Position numbers and translations under genes: made by a program. A stretch of 10,031 nucleotides of DNA. It comes from Citreimonas sp042096055. Lineage in GTDB: Bacteria > Pseudomonadota > Alphaproteobacteria > Rhodobacterales > Rhodobacteraceae. The stretch is from NCBI RefSeq assembly GCF_042096055.1, contig NZ_JBELMH010000095.1, positions 1 to 10,031 on the forward strand. The letters are read 5' to 3'. The first letter of the stretch is position 1. Every line of letters begins with the position of its first letter. A model generated the notes under the pieces. The model searched no databases and was not told where the DNA came from. It saw only the letters and a list, made by a program, of their open reading frames with translations. Below are positions 1 to 7,108 of this stretch, one piece after another.

Positions 1-381
1 GGAGGCGAAGCGCTTGGCGCCCGACAGCCGGTGCGCCCGCGCCGTCACGGGCGCGGGCCCGTCGGCGCCCCAGACTCCGAACAGCAGGCCGCTCTCCATC
101 TCCTGCCGGCAGCGCGAGCGCAGCGTCGGGTCGGCGTAGGTGTCGATCAGGTGCCAGGCGTTGACGTGGCCTTCGTAGAGCCGGCCGAGCGACAGGTCGG
201 CTTCGGCGACCTGGCGCATCGCCGCGGCGGCCTCGCGCCACCCGGCGGGCCGCAGCAGGCCCGAGCGCTTCAGCAGCGCGATCGCTTCGTCGAAGTCGCC
301 GGGCGCGACCTGCGCGAGCGTGGCGCGAAGATCCGCGCGGTGCGGGTCCTTCGCAGGGCTTCGATCGGGGTCGTGAAGCAT
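1..381 (-). CDS. Acyl-CoA dehydrogenase-like flavoprotein, N-terminal part (truncated by window edge)
   Basis: Reading the minus strand from the ATG at 381-379 gives 127 codons with no stop, continuing past the left edge. The visible part resembles the N-terminal helical domain of the acyl-CoA dehydrogenase superfamily. Residues 60-75 (EADLSLGRLYEGHVNA) match the helix where related enzymes have an 'ADxSLGxLxxGHxxA' pattern. Residues 98-108 (GLLFGVWGADG) match the strand entering the flavin/substrate site, and residues 121-127 (GAKRFAS) match the conserved 'G-x-K-x-F-x-S-G' turn. Family members use FAD to oxidise acyl-CoA thioesters, and some relatives are flavin-dependent monooxygenases of the DszC type; the catalytic base and C-terminal domain are outside the window, so substrate and reaction cannot be named. 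No signal peptide is seen, so it should be cytosolic. The ribosome site is weak (GGA), so the start could differ by a few codons. It is divergent from urtA and has a palindrome with an EcfG-like promoter just upstream. Confidence 0.75.
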   Translation of the reverse strand, partial: MLHDPDRSPAKDPHRADLRATLAQVAPGDFDEAIALLKRSGLLRPAGWREAAAAMRQVAEADLSLGRLYEGHVNAWHLIDTYADPTLRSRCRQEMESGLLFGVWGADGPAPVTARAHRLSGAKRFAS

Positions 382-412
382 GATCGGCGTCCGGGGCTGA
401 TGGCTGCCAGAC

Positions 413-437
413 AACCGGCAGAGGGCGTGCCGGTTCC
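413..437 (-). promoter_or_regulatory. Inverted repeat overlapping an EcfG-like promoter ahead of the acyl-CoA dehydrogenase-like gene
   Basis: Plus-strand 413-420 (AACCGGCA) and 428-435 (TGCCGGTT) are perfect 8-base arms around a 7-base spacer. On the minus strand the same segment reads GGAAC-N16-GGTT, one base from the EcfG consensus GGAAC-N16/17-CGTT. Its -10 side lies about 30 bases before the ATG at 381, a normal promoter distance. It could be a repressor operator over a promoter, or only one of the two. The palindrome is seen directly; the function is inferred. Confidence 0.35.
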
Positions 438-779
438 TGCACCTCTTCATCGTCACGCGCTTGCTCGCACGACGGGCCGAGGCGCCACTCCACTCGAATC
501 GCTATGCCGCGCACGTGGTCGGAAACGCTGACACCGTCCCAGCGTCCGCGGATCGATCATCGCCCGCACCGCCGATGCGGAACGGGTTCCCCCGCTGCCG
601 CAAATGAAGGCAGGGCCGCGGTTACGGCGTCCAAAAACAAGGCAGTCATTCCGTTAACCGTTGTGCGGAACGCCTTTCGCCTACCTGCCTGCGCGCCGAA
701 ATACGCAACCTTGGGCGTCGCCGCATCGGCGGCAGAATGTGCGGTGATGTCGGCCTGCCAACTGATCACCACCGCACTC

Positions 780-795
780 CGCATTCGCAAATGCG
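780..795. repeat. Short inverted repeat upstream of urtA (possible operator)
   Basis: CGCATT at 780-785 and AATGCG at 790-795 form 6-base arms around CGCA. The site lies 65-80 bases before the urtA ATG, where an activator or repressor of the operon might bind. No known regulator is recognised, and arms of this length also arise by chance. Confidence 0.25.
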
Positions 796-859
796 TGGGG
801 GAACCTTGGTGGCATCTTCCGGGATTTCAAGGTCCGCCGCGCCCATAGGGACGGTATCC

Positions 860-2143
860 ATGAACCTTACAAGAACCGCGGCGCTGTCGATCGCCTGTTG
901 CACGGCAGCCCTTTCGGCCTCGGCCCAGGACGCGGAATGCCCGATCAAGGTCGGGGTCCTGCACTCGCTCTCCGGCACGATGGCCATTTCCGAGACGACG
1001 CTGAAGGACACCGTCGAGATGCTGGTCGAGAACCAGAACGAGGCCGGCGGCGTGCTGGGCTGCCAGCTCGAGGCTGTCGTGGTCGACCCCGCGTCCGACT
1101 GGCCGCTCTTCGCCGAAAAGGCGCGCGAGCTTCTCAGCGTGCACGAGGTCGACGTGATCTTCGGCAACTGGACCAGCGTGTCGCGCAAGTCCGTGCTGCC
1201 CGTGATCGAGGAACTGAACGGCCTGCTGTTCTACCCCGTCCAGTATGAGGGCGAGGAAAGCAGCAAGAACGTGTTCTACACCGGCGCCGCGCCCAACCAG
1301 CAGGCGATCCCGGCGACCGACTACTTCCTCGAGGAACTCGGCGTGGAAAGCTTCGCGCTTCTGGGCACCGACTACGTCTATCCGCGCACGACCAACAACA
1401 TCCTCGAAAGCTACCTGCTGTCGAAGGGCATTCCCGAAGAGGACATCTTCGTCAACTACACGCCCTTCGGGCATTCCGACTGGTCGCGCATCGTGTCCGA
1501 CGTCGTGGCGCTCGGCGCCGGCGGCAAGAAGGTCGGCGTGATCTCGACCATCAACGGCGACGCCAACGTGGGCTTCTACAAGGAACTGGCCGCGCAGGGC
1601 GTCAGCGCCGAGGACATCCCCGTCGTCGCCTTCTCGGTCGGCGAAGAGGAACTCTCAGGCCTCGACACCAGCAACCTGGTCGGTCACCTCGCGGCGTGGA
1701 ACTACTTCCAGTCCGCCGACACCGAGGCGAACGAGGAATGGGTCGCCGCGTGGAAGGAACGCATGGGCGAGGACCGCGTGACCAACGACCCGATGGAGGC
1801 GCATTACATCGGCTTCAACATGTGGGTGAACGCCGTCGAAGAGGCCGGCACCACCGACGTCGATGCCGTGCGCGAGGCGATGTACGGCCAGGAATTCCCG
1901 AACCTGACCGGGGGCACCGCCGTGATGCTGCCGAACCACCACCTGGCCAAGCCCGTGCTGATCGGCGAGATCACCGAGGACGGCCAGTTCGACATCATCA
2001 GCCAGACCGAGGAAGTGCCCGGCGACGCGTGGACCGACTACCTGCCCGAGTCCGCCAAGCTGACCTCGGATTGGCAGGAACTCGGCTGCGGGATGTACAA
2101 CACCGAGACCGAGACCTGCGTGCAGATCAAGTCGAACTACTGA
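860..2143 (+). CDS. urtA: Urea ABC transporter, periplasmic urea-binding protein UrtA
   Basis: 427 residues. UrtA captures urea (and probably short amides) in the periplasm and delivers it to the UrtBC permease; it belongs to the type I periplasmic-binding fold shared with the branched-chain amino-acid binding proteins. Residues 1-22 form a signal peptide: basic N-terminus, hydrophobic core, and an ASA cleavage site before QD. Cys13 and Cys14 lie in the hydrophobic core, but position -3 before Cys13 is serine, so I do not call a lipoprotein. The mature start (CPIKVGVLHSLSGTMAISE) and the stretches LLFYPVQYEGEE, FYTGAAPNQQAIP, NYTPFGHSDW, SVGEEEL, AHYIGFNMW and GGTAVMLPNHH are characteristic of UrtA rather than LivJ. 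The frame is open further upstream (ATGs at 737 and 791), but only ATG 860 begins directly at the signal peptide, with AGGGA at 847-851 eight bases before it. It is the first gene of urtABCDE; a strong hairpin follows it. Confidence 0.96.
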   Translation: MNLTRTAALSIACCTAALSASAQDAECPIKVGVLHSLSGTMAISETTLKDTVEMLVENQNEAGGVLGCQLEAVVVDPASDWPLFAEKARELLSVHEVDVIFGNWTSVSRKSVLPVIEELNGLLFYPVQYEGEESSKNVFYTGAAPNQQAIPATDYFLEELGVESFALLGTDYVYPRTTNNILESYLLSKGIPEEDIFVNYTPFGHSDWSRIVSDVVALGAGGKKVGVISTINGDANVGFYKELAAQGVSAEDIPVVAFSVGEEELSGLDTSNLVGHLAAWNYFQSADTEANEEWVAAWKERMGEDRVTNDPMEAHYIGFNMWVNAVEEAGTTDVDAVREAMYGQEFPNLTGGTAVMLPNHHLAKPVLIGEITEDGQFDIISQTEEVPGDAWTDYLPESAKLTSDWQELGCGMYNTETETCVQIKSNY

Positions 2144-2153
2144 CCTGACACGA

Positions 2154-2180
2154 CGGGACGGGCGGCCATCGCCCGTCCCG
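2154..2180 (+). terminator. urtA-urtB intercistronic hairpin (mRNA-protecting or partial terminator)
   Basis: CGGGACGGGCG at 2154-2164 pairs perfectly with CGCCCGTCCCG at 2170-2180 around the 5-base loop GCCAT, giving an 11-bp GC-rich stem 10 bases after the urtA stop. No run of T follows, so full intrinsic termination is unlikely. Hairpins after a binding-protein gene commonly stabilise the upstream message or reduce read-through, so that more binding protein than permease is made. That role is inferred here. Confidence 0.7.
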
Positions 2181-2211
2181 CACCCTTCCCTTCGCATCAT
2201 CGGGGCCGTTC

Positions 2212-4343
2212 ATGTCTGTCACGCGCACGCATCTTGCCGGGATCACAGTGCTGCTATTGGCCCTGGTGGCGCCGCTGGCCGCGGCCGCGCAGGACGCCGA
2301 CGCGCCGATCCAGCGGCTGCTGCAGGAGCACGGCGCACTGATCGAGGAATCGAGCCGCACATCGATCGCGCCGGCCATCGACGCGCTGGCCGCCTCGGGC
2401 CTGCCGCAGGCGCAAAGCGTGCTGCAGCGCTGGCGCGCCAAGGAGATGTGGCGCAACGAAGAGACCGGCCTGTTCGCCTTCGCCGAGGAGATCGACCGCG
2501 ACACGCTGCGCGTCTTCGACTTCGCCGATGGTTCGGAAATCGGCGAGCGGCCCGACGACGACTGGGAACAGCTCAAGCCCAATTCCGGCATCCGCGGCAT
2601 GATCGGCGCGGCGCTGGTCCAGTTTCAGCTCAGCGAGCCTGAGCCAGCCATGCGCAACCGCGCGCTGGATTCCATCGAGCGCGACCCCGAGGAAAGCCAT
2701 CTGGTCGCATTGCGCGCCGCCCGCGACGGCGAGGCCGAGCCGAACATTGCCCGCCGCATCGACCGGCTGGAACGCCTTCTGACCATCCGCTTCGGCGAGA
2801 CCGAGGCCAAGCGCATCGAAGCCATCGAAAGCTTCGCGGGCGACCTGTCGGTCGACGGGCGCGCCGCGCTGACCCCGCTGGTCGCCACCCGCATCGAGCC
2901 GTCCGAGACCGAACCCGAGGGCGAAGACGTCTACCGCACGCTGCGCCCTGGCGGCGACATCCTGACGCGCGAAGCGGCCTACGACCTGCTGGTCTCGGCC
3001 GACCTCGCCAAGCCGCGCATCGACCGCGCCGCCAAGCGCGAGGCGCTGGTCTCGCACATCGATAGCGGTACCGTCGCCGGTGTAGAAGTCGCGGCGCTGG
3101 ACAGCGAGGCCGCGCGCGACATGGCCTACGCCGCGCTGGCGCAATCAGGCGCGGTCGACGCGGTGGCCACCGAGGCCGAGATCGACGAGATGTTGGAGCG
3201 CTTTTTCTTCGTCGAGCGCTACGTCGGCGCGCCCGCCGCGGTCGCGCTGGCGGCGCAGGAGGTGCTGCGCGGGATCGAGTTCCGCATCTGGCTGAACCAG
3301 CTCGCCGACCTGGCGCNNNNNNNNNNNNNNNNNNNNNNNNNNNNNNNNNNNNNNNNNNNNNNNNNNNNNNNNNNNNNNNNNNNNNNNNNNNNNNNNNNNN
3401 NNNNNNNNNNNNNNNNGTGCTGCGCGGGATCGAGTTCCGCATCTGGCTGAACCAGCTCGCCGACCTGGCGCTCGACGCGATCTCGCTGGGGTCGATCTAC
3501 TTCCTTGCGGCGATCGGGCTGGCGATCACCTTCGGCGTCATGCGCGTCATCAACATGGCGCATGGCGAGTTCATCATGATGGGCGCCTATACCGGCTACG
3601 TCGCGCAGCAGCTCGTGCCGGGCTACACCCTGTCGCTGATCGTGGCGCTGCCGGCCGCGTTCCTGATCACCTTCGCCGCGGGCGTGGCGCTCGAGCGGCT
3701 GGTGATCCGCCACCTCTACCACCGCCCGCTCGAGACGCTGCTGGCGACCTTCGGCGTGTCGATCGCGCTGCAGCAGATCGCCAAGAACATCTTCGGCACG
3801 CAGGCGCGCCCGCTGACCTCGCCGGGCTGGCTGGACGGGTCGCTGGCCTTCAACGACATCGTGTCGATCAGCTACATCCGCATCGCGATCTTCGTCCTGG
3901 CGCTGCTGTTCCTGGGCCTCTACCTGTTCGTCATGCGCGGCACGAGGCTGGGGCTCGAGGTGCGCGCGGTCACGCAGAACCCGCGCATGGCCGCGTCGAT
4001 GGGCATCAATCCCGACCGCATCAACATGCTGACATTCGGGCTGGGCTCGGGCATCGCGGGCATCGCCGGGGTCGCCATCGGGCTTTACGCCAAGGTCACG
4101 TCCGAGATGGGCGCCGACTACATCGTGCAGTCCTTCATGACCGTGGTCGTGGGCGGCGTCGGAAACATCTGGGGCACGCTGCTGGGCGCGGGCCTCGTCG
4201 GTTCGCTCCAGAAGGGGATCGAGTGGGCCAACCCGTCGAACACGCTGGCGGCGCAGACCTACATGATCCTGTTCATCATCCTCTTCATCCAGTTCCGGCC
4301 CCGCGGGATCATCCCGCAAAAGGGCCGCGCGGCGGAGGCGTGA
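2212..4343 (+). CDS. urtB: Urea ABC transporter permease UrtB (interrupted only by an assembly gap)
   Basis: UrtB is one of the two inner-membrane subunits that form the urea channel; its permease half is LivH-like. As written, the reading frame breaks at 100 Ns (3317-3416). The 55 bases on the two sides are identical; dropping one copy plus the Ns (155 bases) gives 659 codons in frame, that is 658 residues. In the joined protein, residues 1-26 are a signal peptide ending in AAAA before QDAD. Residues about 27-345 are a large, mostly helical, charged periplasmic domain. Residues about 367-658 are the permease, with SLGSIYFLAAIGLAITFGV, the LivH/UrtB hallmark NMAHGEF (396-402), and an ATPase-contact loop near 532-550 (VRAVTQNPRMAASMGI). 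UrtB proteins are known for the extra N-terminal domain that LivH lacks; 658 residues seems at the long end. The ATG at 2212 follows the urtA hairpin, and its ribosome site is weak. The gene ends one base before urtC. Confidence 0.9.
3262..3316 (+). repeat. 55-base overlap, left copy (contig end before the gap)
   Basis: These 55 bases are identical, base for base, to 3417-3471 on the other side of the N run. They encode UrtB residues 351-368 (VLRGIEFRIW...LADLA). Exact identity ending at the gap edge is what two unmerged contig ends look like when they share a k-mer overlap. Confidence 0.95.
3317..3416. other. Assembly gap of exactly 100 N
   Basis: A run of exactly 100 Ns, the conventional placeholder for a gap of unknown size. 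With identical 55-base flanks and frame restoration when the segment is collapsed, the real gap length is probably negative: the contigs overlap and no sequence is missing. Confidence 0.97.
3417..3471 (+). repeat. 55-base overlap, right copy (contig start after the gap)
   Basis: Identical to 3262-3316. It begins with GTG, which can be mistaken for a start codon of a separate 308-residue permease gene. The first 18 codons simply repeat UrtB residues 351-368, after which the sequence continues into LDAISLGS and the first permease segment. Confidence 0.95.
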
Positions 4344-4344
4344 C

Positions 4345-5613
4345 ATGACATCGCTGACCGAAAGCCCCGTTGCCCCGCCCCGCCGCCGGCCGCTGGCGAT
4401 GCGCCATCCGTCCGTGCTGGTGTTCCTCGCCCTGCTGGCGCTGCTGACCATCATGGTCACCGTGATGTCCGAGGCGGTGGGCACCGGCGCGCTGTCGACA
4501 TCGCTGACCAAGACGCTGGGCAAGACCCTGTGCCTGTGCCTCGTGGCGTTGGCGATGGACATGGTCTGGGGCTATTGCGGCATCCTCTCGCTGGGGCACA
4601 TGGCGTTCTTCGGCCTGGGCGGCTACGCGATCGGCATGTGGCTGATGTACGAGCGCACGCGCCTGATCGTCGTCGACAGCCTGGCCCAGCAGCCCCTGCC
4701 GCCCACCCCCGAAGAGGTCCGCGACGGCATCGCCACGCAGATCTTCGGTGTCGTCGGCGCGTCCGAGTTTCCGCCGATCTGGGCCTTCGCCCATTCCCTG
4801 CCGCTGCAGCTTCTGGCGGTGGTGCTGGTGCCGGGGCTGCTGGCGCTGGTCTTCGGCTGGCTGGCGTTCCGCAGCCGGGTCACCGGCGTCTATCTGTCAA
4901 TCCTGACGCAGGCGATGACGCTGGCGCTGGCGCTCTACCTCTTCCAGAACGACAGCGGGCTGCGCGGCAACAACGGGCTGTCGGGCCTGCAGAACGTGCC
5001 CGGCCTGTCGGACGTGCCGCAATCGACCGTGTCGCTGTGGTTCTTCTGGGCCTCGGCCGCGGCGCTGGGGCTGGGCTACGTGCTGTGCGCGTGGATCGTG
5101 TCGGGCAAGTTCGGCAGCGTCATCCGCGCCATCCGCGACGACGAGGCGCGCGTGCGATTCCTCGGCTACCCGGTCGAGGGCTACAAGCTGTTCGTCTTCA
5201 CGCTGACGGCCGCCATCGCGGGCATCGCCGGCGCGCTTTACTACCCGCAGGCGGGCATCATCAACCCGGCCGAGATCGCGCCGATCGCGTCGATCTACCT
5301 TGCCGTCTGGGTGGCGATCGGCGGCCGCGGGCGGCTGTACGGCGCCGTCATCGGCGCAGCGGTCGTGTCGCTTCTGTCGACGTGGTTTACCGGCGGCCAG
5401 GCGCCCGACGTGGTGCTGGGCCCCCTGCGCATCCAGTGGGTCGACTGGTGGACTGTCGGCCTGGGCCTGTCCTTCGTGCTAGTGACGCTGTTCGCGCCGC
5501 GCGGGATCGGCGGGTTGATCGACCTGATCCACGAGCGCGCCGCGCCCGACCGACACGGCGCCGATCTGGGCCCCGACCAAGGCGCCTTGCGCGAACAGGA
5601 GGCCGAGCGATGA
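4345..5613 (+). CDS. urtC: Urea ABC transporter permease UrtC
   Basis: 422 residues. UrtC is the LivM-like inner-membrane partner of UrtB in the urea channel. A proline/arginine-rich cytosolic tail (residues 1-22) leads into the first hydrophobic segment (about 23-42). Residues about 64-100 hold the family motif region MDMVWGYCGILSLGHMAFFGLGGYA, where the GHxAFFGLGGY pattern is diagnostic of LivM/UrtC. Further hydrophobic segments follow to about residue 390. The cytosolic loop at about 254-275 (GKFGSVIRAIRDDEARVRFLG) is the EAA-like coupling loop that contacts the ATPases. The segment around residues 195-220 (QNDSGLRGNNGLSGLQ) matches the family's NNGLTG-type loop. The C-terminal 30 residues are charged and cytosolic. 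The ATG at 4345 lies one base after the urtB stop, with GGAGG at 4334-4338. The stop overlaps the urtD start (ATGA), indicating translational coupling. Confidence 0.96.
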   Translation: MTSLTESPVAPPRRRPLAMRHPSVLVFLALLALLTIMVTVMSEAVGTGALSTSLTKTLGKTLCLCLVALAMDMVWGYCGILSLGHMAFFGLGGYAIGMWLMYERTRLIVVDSLAQQPLPPTPEEVRDGIATQIFGVVGASEFPPIWAFAHSLPLQLLAVVLVPGLLALVFGWLAFRSRVTGVYLSILTQAMTLALALYLFQNDSGLRGNNGLSGLQNVPGLSDVPQSTVSLWFFWASAAALGLGYVLCAWIVSGKFGSVIRAIRDDEARVRFLGYPVEGYKLFVFTLTAAIAGIAGALYYPQAGIINPAEIAPIASIYLAVWVAIGGRGRLYGAVIGAAVVSLLSTWFTGGQAPDVVLGPLRIQWVDWWTVGLGLSFVLVTLFAPRGIGGLIDLIHERAAPDRHGADLGPDQGALREQEAER

Positions 5614-6347
5614 CGCTCCTCGAAGTCTCGGGCGTGTCGGTGTCCTTCGAGGGGTTCCGGGCCATCGACAATCTGTCCTTTGCCATCGGCGAGCGCGAGC
5701 TGCGCGCCGTCATCGGCCCCAACGGCGCGGGCAAGACCACGTTCATGGACATCGTCACCGGCAAGACCCGGCCCGATTCCGGCACGGTGCTGTGGGGTGA
5801 CAAATCCCAATCCCTGCTGTCGATGTCGGAGAGCCAGATCGCTCGCGCGGGCATCGGCCGCAAGTTCCAGCGCCCGACGGTGTTCGAGGACCAGAGCGTC
5901 GCCGACAACCTGATGATGGCGCTGAAGAAGGATCGCGGCCCCTTCGCCGTGCTGGTGTTCCGACCCAGCGCCGATGACCGCGACCGCGTCGCGGCACTGG
6001 CCGACGAGATCGGCCTGTCCGCCGCGCTGGGACGCAAGGCCGGAGAGCTGTCGCACGGACAGAAGCAATGGCTCGAGATCGGCATGCTGCTGGCGCAGGA
6101 GCCGCGCCTGCTGCTGGTCGACGAGCCCGCCGCCGGCATGACCCCGGCCGAGCGCGAGCACACCACCGACCTTCTGGTCGAGGCGGCGAAGACCCGCGCG
6201 GTCGTGGTGGTCGAGCACGACATGGAATTCGTCCGGCGCCTGAACTGCCGCGTGACGGTCCTGCACGAGGGCAGCGTGCTGGCCGAAGGCTCGATCGACC
6301 ACGTGACGTCCAACCCACGCGTGATCGAGGTGTATCTTGGCCGCTGA
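5610..6347 (+). CDS. urtD: Urea ABC transporter ATP-binding protein UrtD
   Basis: 245 residues. UrtD is one of the two cytosolic ATPases that power urea import through UrtBC; it belongs to the LivG-type subfamily. Motifs are in order and complete: Walker A GPNGAGKT at 36-43, Q-loop Gln87 (RKFQRPTVF, typical of UrtD), signature LSHGQ at 147-151 (the His variant is usual in UrtD), Walker B LLLVDEP at 167-173, and H-loop His203 in VVEHD. The stretch GMTPAE after Walker B is also typical of UrtD. The ATG at 5610 overlaps the urtC stop by the ATGA arrangement and is preceded by a consensus AGGAGG at 5597-5602, seven bases away. A much longer frame open upstream of this start runs through urtC out of frame and is not coding. 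The last 11 bases overlap the urtE start. Confidence 0.96.
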   Translation: MTLLEVSGVSVSFEGFRAIDNLSFAIGERELRAVIGPNGAGKTTFMDIVTGKTRPDSGTVLWGDKSQSLLSMSESQIARAGIGRKFQRPTVFEDQSVADNLMMALKKDRGPFAVLVFRPSADDRDRVAALADEIGLSAALGRKAGELSHGQKQWLEIGMLLAQEPRLLLVDEPAAGMTPAEREHTTDLLVEAAKTRAVVVVEHDMEFVRRLNCRVTVLHEGSVLAEGSIDHVTSNPRVIEVYLGR

Positions 6348-7044
6348 CACACTCCAGATCGAGGGGCTGACGCTTCACTACGGCGGCAGCCAGATTCTCA
6401 ACGGCGTCGACATGACCGCGCGGAAGGGCGAGGTCACCTGCGTCATGGGGACGAACGGCGTGGGAAAGACCAGCCTGCTCAAGGCGATCTCGGGCACGCA
6501 TCCGCGGTCGGGCGGCACCATGCGGATCGAGGGCGAGGCGATCGGCCGGGCCTCGGCGCACGATCTGGCGCGGCGCGGCGTCGCCTACGTGCCGCAAGGG
6601 CGCGAGATCTTTCCCCTGCTCACGGTGCAGGAGAACCTCGAGACCGGCTTTGCCTGCCTGCCCCGGTCCGAGCGGCGCGTGCCCGCCGAGATCTTCGAGA
6701 TGTTCCCGATCCTCAAGGACTTCCGCACCAGGCGTGGCGGCGACCTGTCGGGCGGGCAGCAGCAGCAGCTGGCGATCGCTCGCGCGCTGGTCACAAGGCC
6801 GCGCCTTTTACTTCTCGACGAGCCCACCGAGGGCATCCAGCCCAGCATCATCAAGCAGATCGGCGAGACGATCCACATGATCCGCGAGGCCGGAGAAATG
6901 GCGATCGTGCTTGTCGAGCAGTATTTCAGCTTCGCCCACGACCTCGGCGATCGTTTCCTGGTGCTGGAACGCGGGGCGAAAAAACTGGGCGGCACGAAAG
7001 CCGAGATCCCGCGCGACGCTTTGCGCGACGCAGTCTCGGTCTAG
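6337..7044 (+). CDS. urtE: Urea ABC transporter ATP-binding protein UrtE
   Basis: 235 residues. UrtE is the LivF-type ATPase that pairs with UrtD. Walker A is GTNGVGKT (38-45), the Q-loop is Gln87 in YVPQGREIFP, the signature is LSGGQQQQ (137-144), and Walker B is LLLLDEP (157-163) followed by TEGIQPSII, which is diagnostic of UrtE. The H-loop histidine is replaced by Gln195 in LVEQYF; LivF/UrtE proteins normally have Gln here, so this is not a defect. The start is a rare TTG at 6337, inside the end of urtD (11-base overlap). It is supported by GAGG at 6327-6330 six bases upstream and by the protein start (LQIEGLTLHYGG) matching the family. No in-frame ATG occurs before residue 26, which would be too late. 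It is the last gene of the operon; the hairpin at 7048-7080 follows directly. Confidence 0.95.
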   Translation: MAADTLQIEGLTLHYGGSQILNGVDMTARKGEVTCVMGTNGVGKTSLLKAISGTHPRSGGTMRIEGEAIGRASAHDLARRGVAYVPQGREIFPLLTVQENLETGFACLPRSERRVPAEIFEMFPILKDFRTRRGGDLSGGQQQQLAIARALVTRPRLLLLDEPTEGIQPSIIKQIGETIHMIREAGEMAIVLVEQYFSFAHDLGDRFLVLERGAKKLGGTKAEIPRDALRDAVSV

Positions 7045-7047
7045 CGT

Positions 7048-7080
7048 TCCCCTTGACGCGGAGCCCGCCGCGCAAGGGGA
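7048..7080. terminator. Hairpin between convergent urtE and the copper-storage gene (possible bidirectional terminator)
   Basis: TCCCCTTG at 7048-7055 pairs with CAAGGGGA at 7073-7080. After one unpaired A at 7056, CGCGG at 7057-7061 pairs with CCGCG at 7068-7072, closing a 6-base loop. That makes 13 pairs, starting 4 bases after the urtE stop and about 30 bases after the opposing gene's stop. No clear T run follows on either strand, so efficiency as an intrinsic terminator is uncertain. Confidence 0.6.
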
Positions 7081-7108
7081 CCGGCGGCCTCGCGACCGCC
7101 AGCATGCA

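Larger units (their letters stand above)
382..859. other. Divergent intergenic region between the acyl-CoA dehydrogenase-like gene and urtA
   Basis: About 480 bases without a convincing gene. The part nearest position 381 holds the palindrome at 413-435. Positions 600-800 look less GC-rich than the flanking genes, as expected for a promoter region, and contain small inverted repeats: GGAAC/GTTCC at 579-590, CGCCG/CGGCG at 719-731 and CGCATT/AATGCG at 780-795. An open frame at 504-848 has no recognisable protein content. I could not identify a sigma-54 promoter (TGGCAC-N5-TTGCA) or an NtrC site, although nitrogen control of urea uptake operons is common. Confidence 0.6.

Noticed and set aside
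504..848. 114-codon open frame in the region before urtA
   Set aside because: No recognisable domain, an Arg/Pro/His-rich mix typical of non-coding GC-rich frames, no good ribosome site, and it lies in the expected control region of urtA.
737..859. Longer urtA starting at ATG 737 or ATG 791
   Set aside because: It would put 23-41 polar residues ahead of a normal signal peptide. ATG 860 has AGGGA at good spacing and begins at the signal peptide.
3317..3416. Real insertion (mobile element) in urtB flanked by a 55-base target duplication
   Set aside because: Target duplications this long are rare, the run is exactly 100 Ns, and collapsing it restores the frame. Kept only as the less likely alternative.
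3219..4562. 447-codon minus-strand frame spanning the N gap
   Set aside because: It is continuous only because Ns are read through. The composition is low-complexity (Arg/Asp/Gln/His) and it lies antisense to the clear UrtB and UrtC coding sequence.
4530..5609. Long plus-strand extension upstream of urtD, within urtC in another frame
   Set aside because: Arg/Ala/Pro-rich translation without family features. The UrtD protein clearly begins at 5610 with its own AGGAGG.
6919..6927. UrtE defect: the H-loop histidine is missing (Gln195)
   Set aside because: Gln at this place (LVEQ) is normal in LivF/UrtE ATPases; all other motifs are intact.
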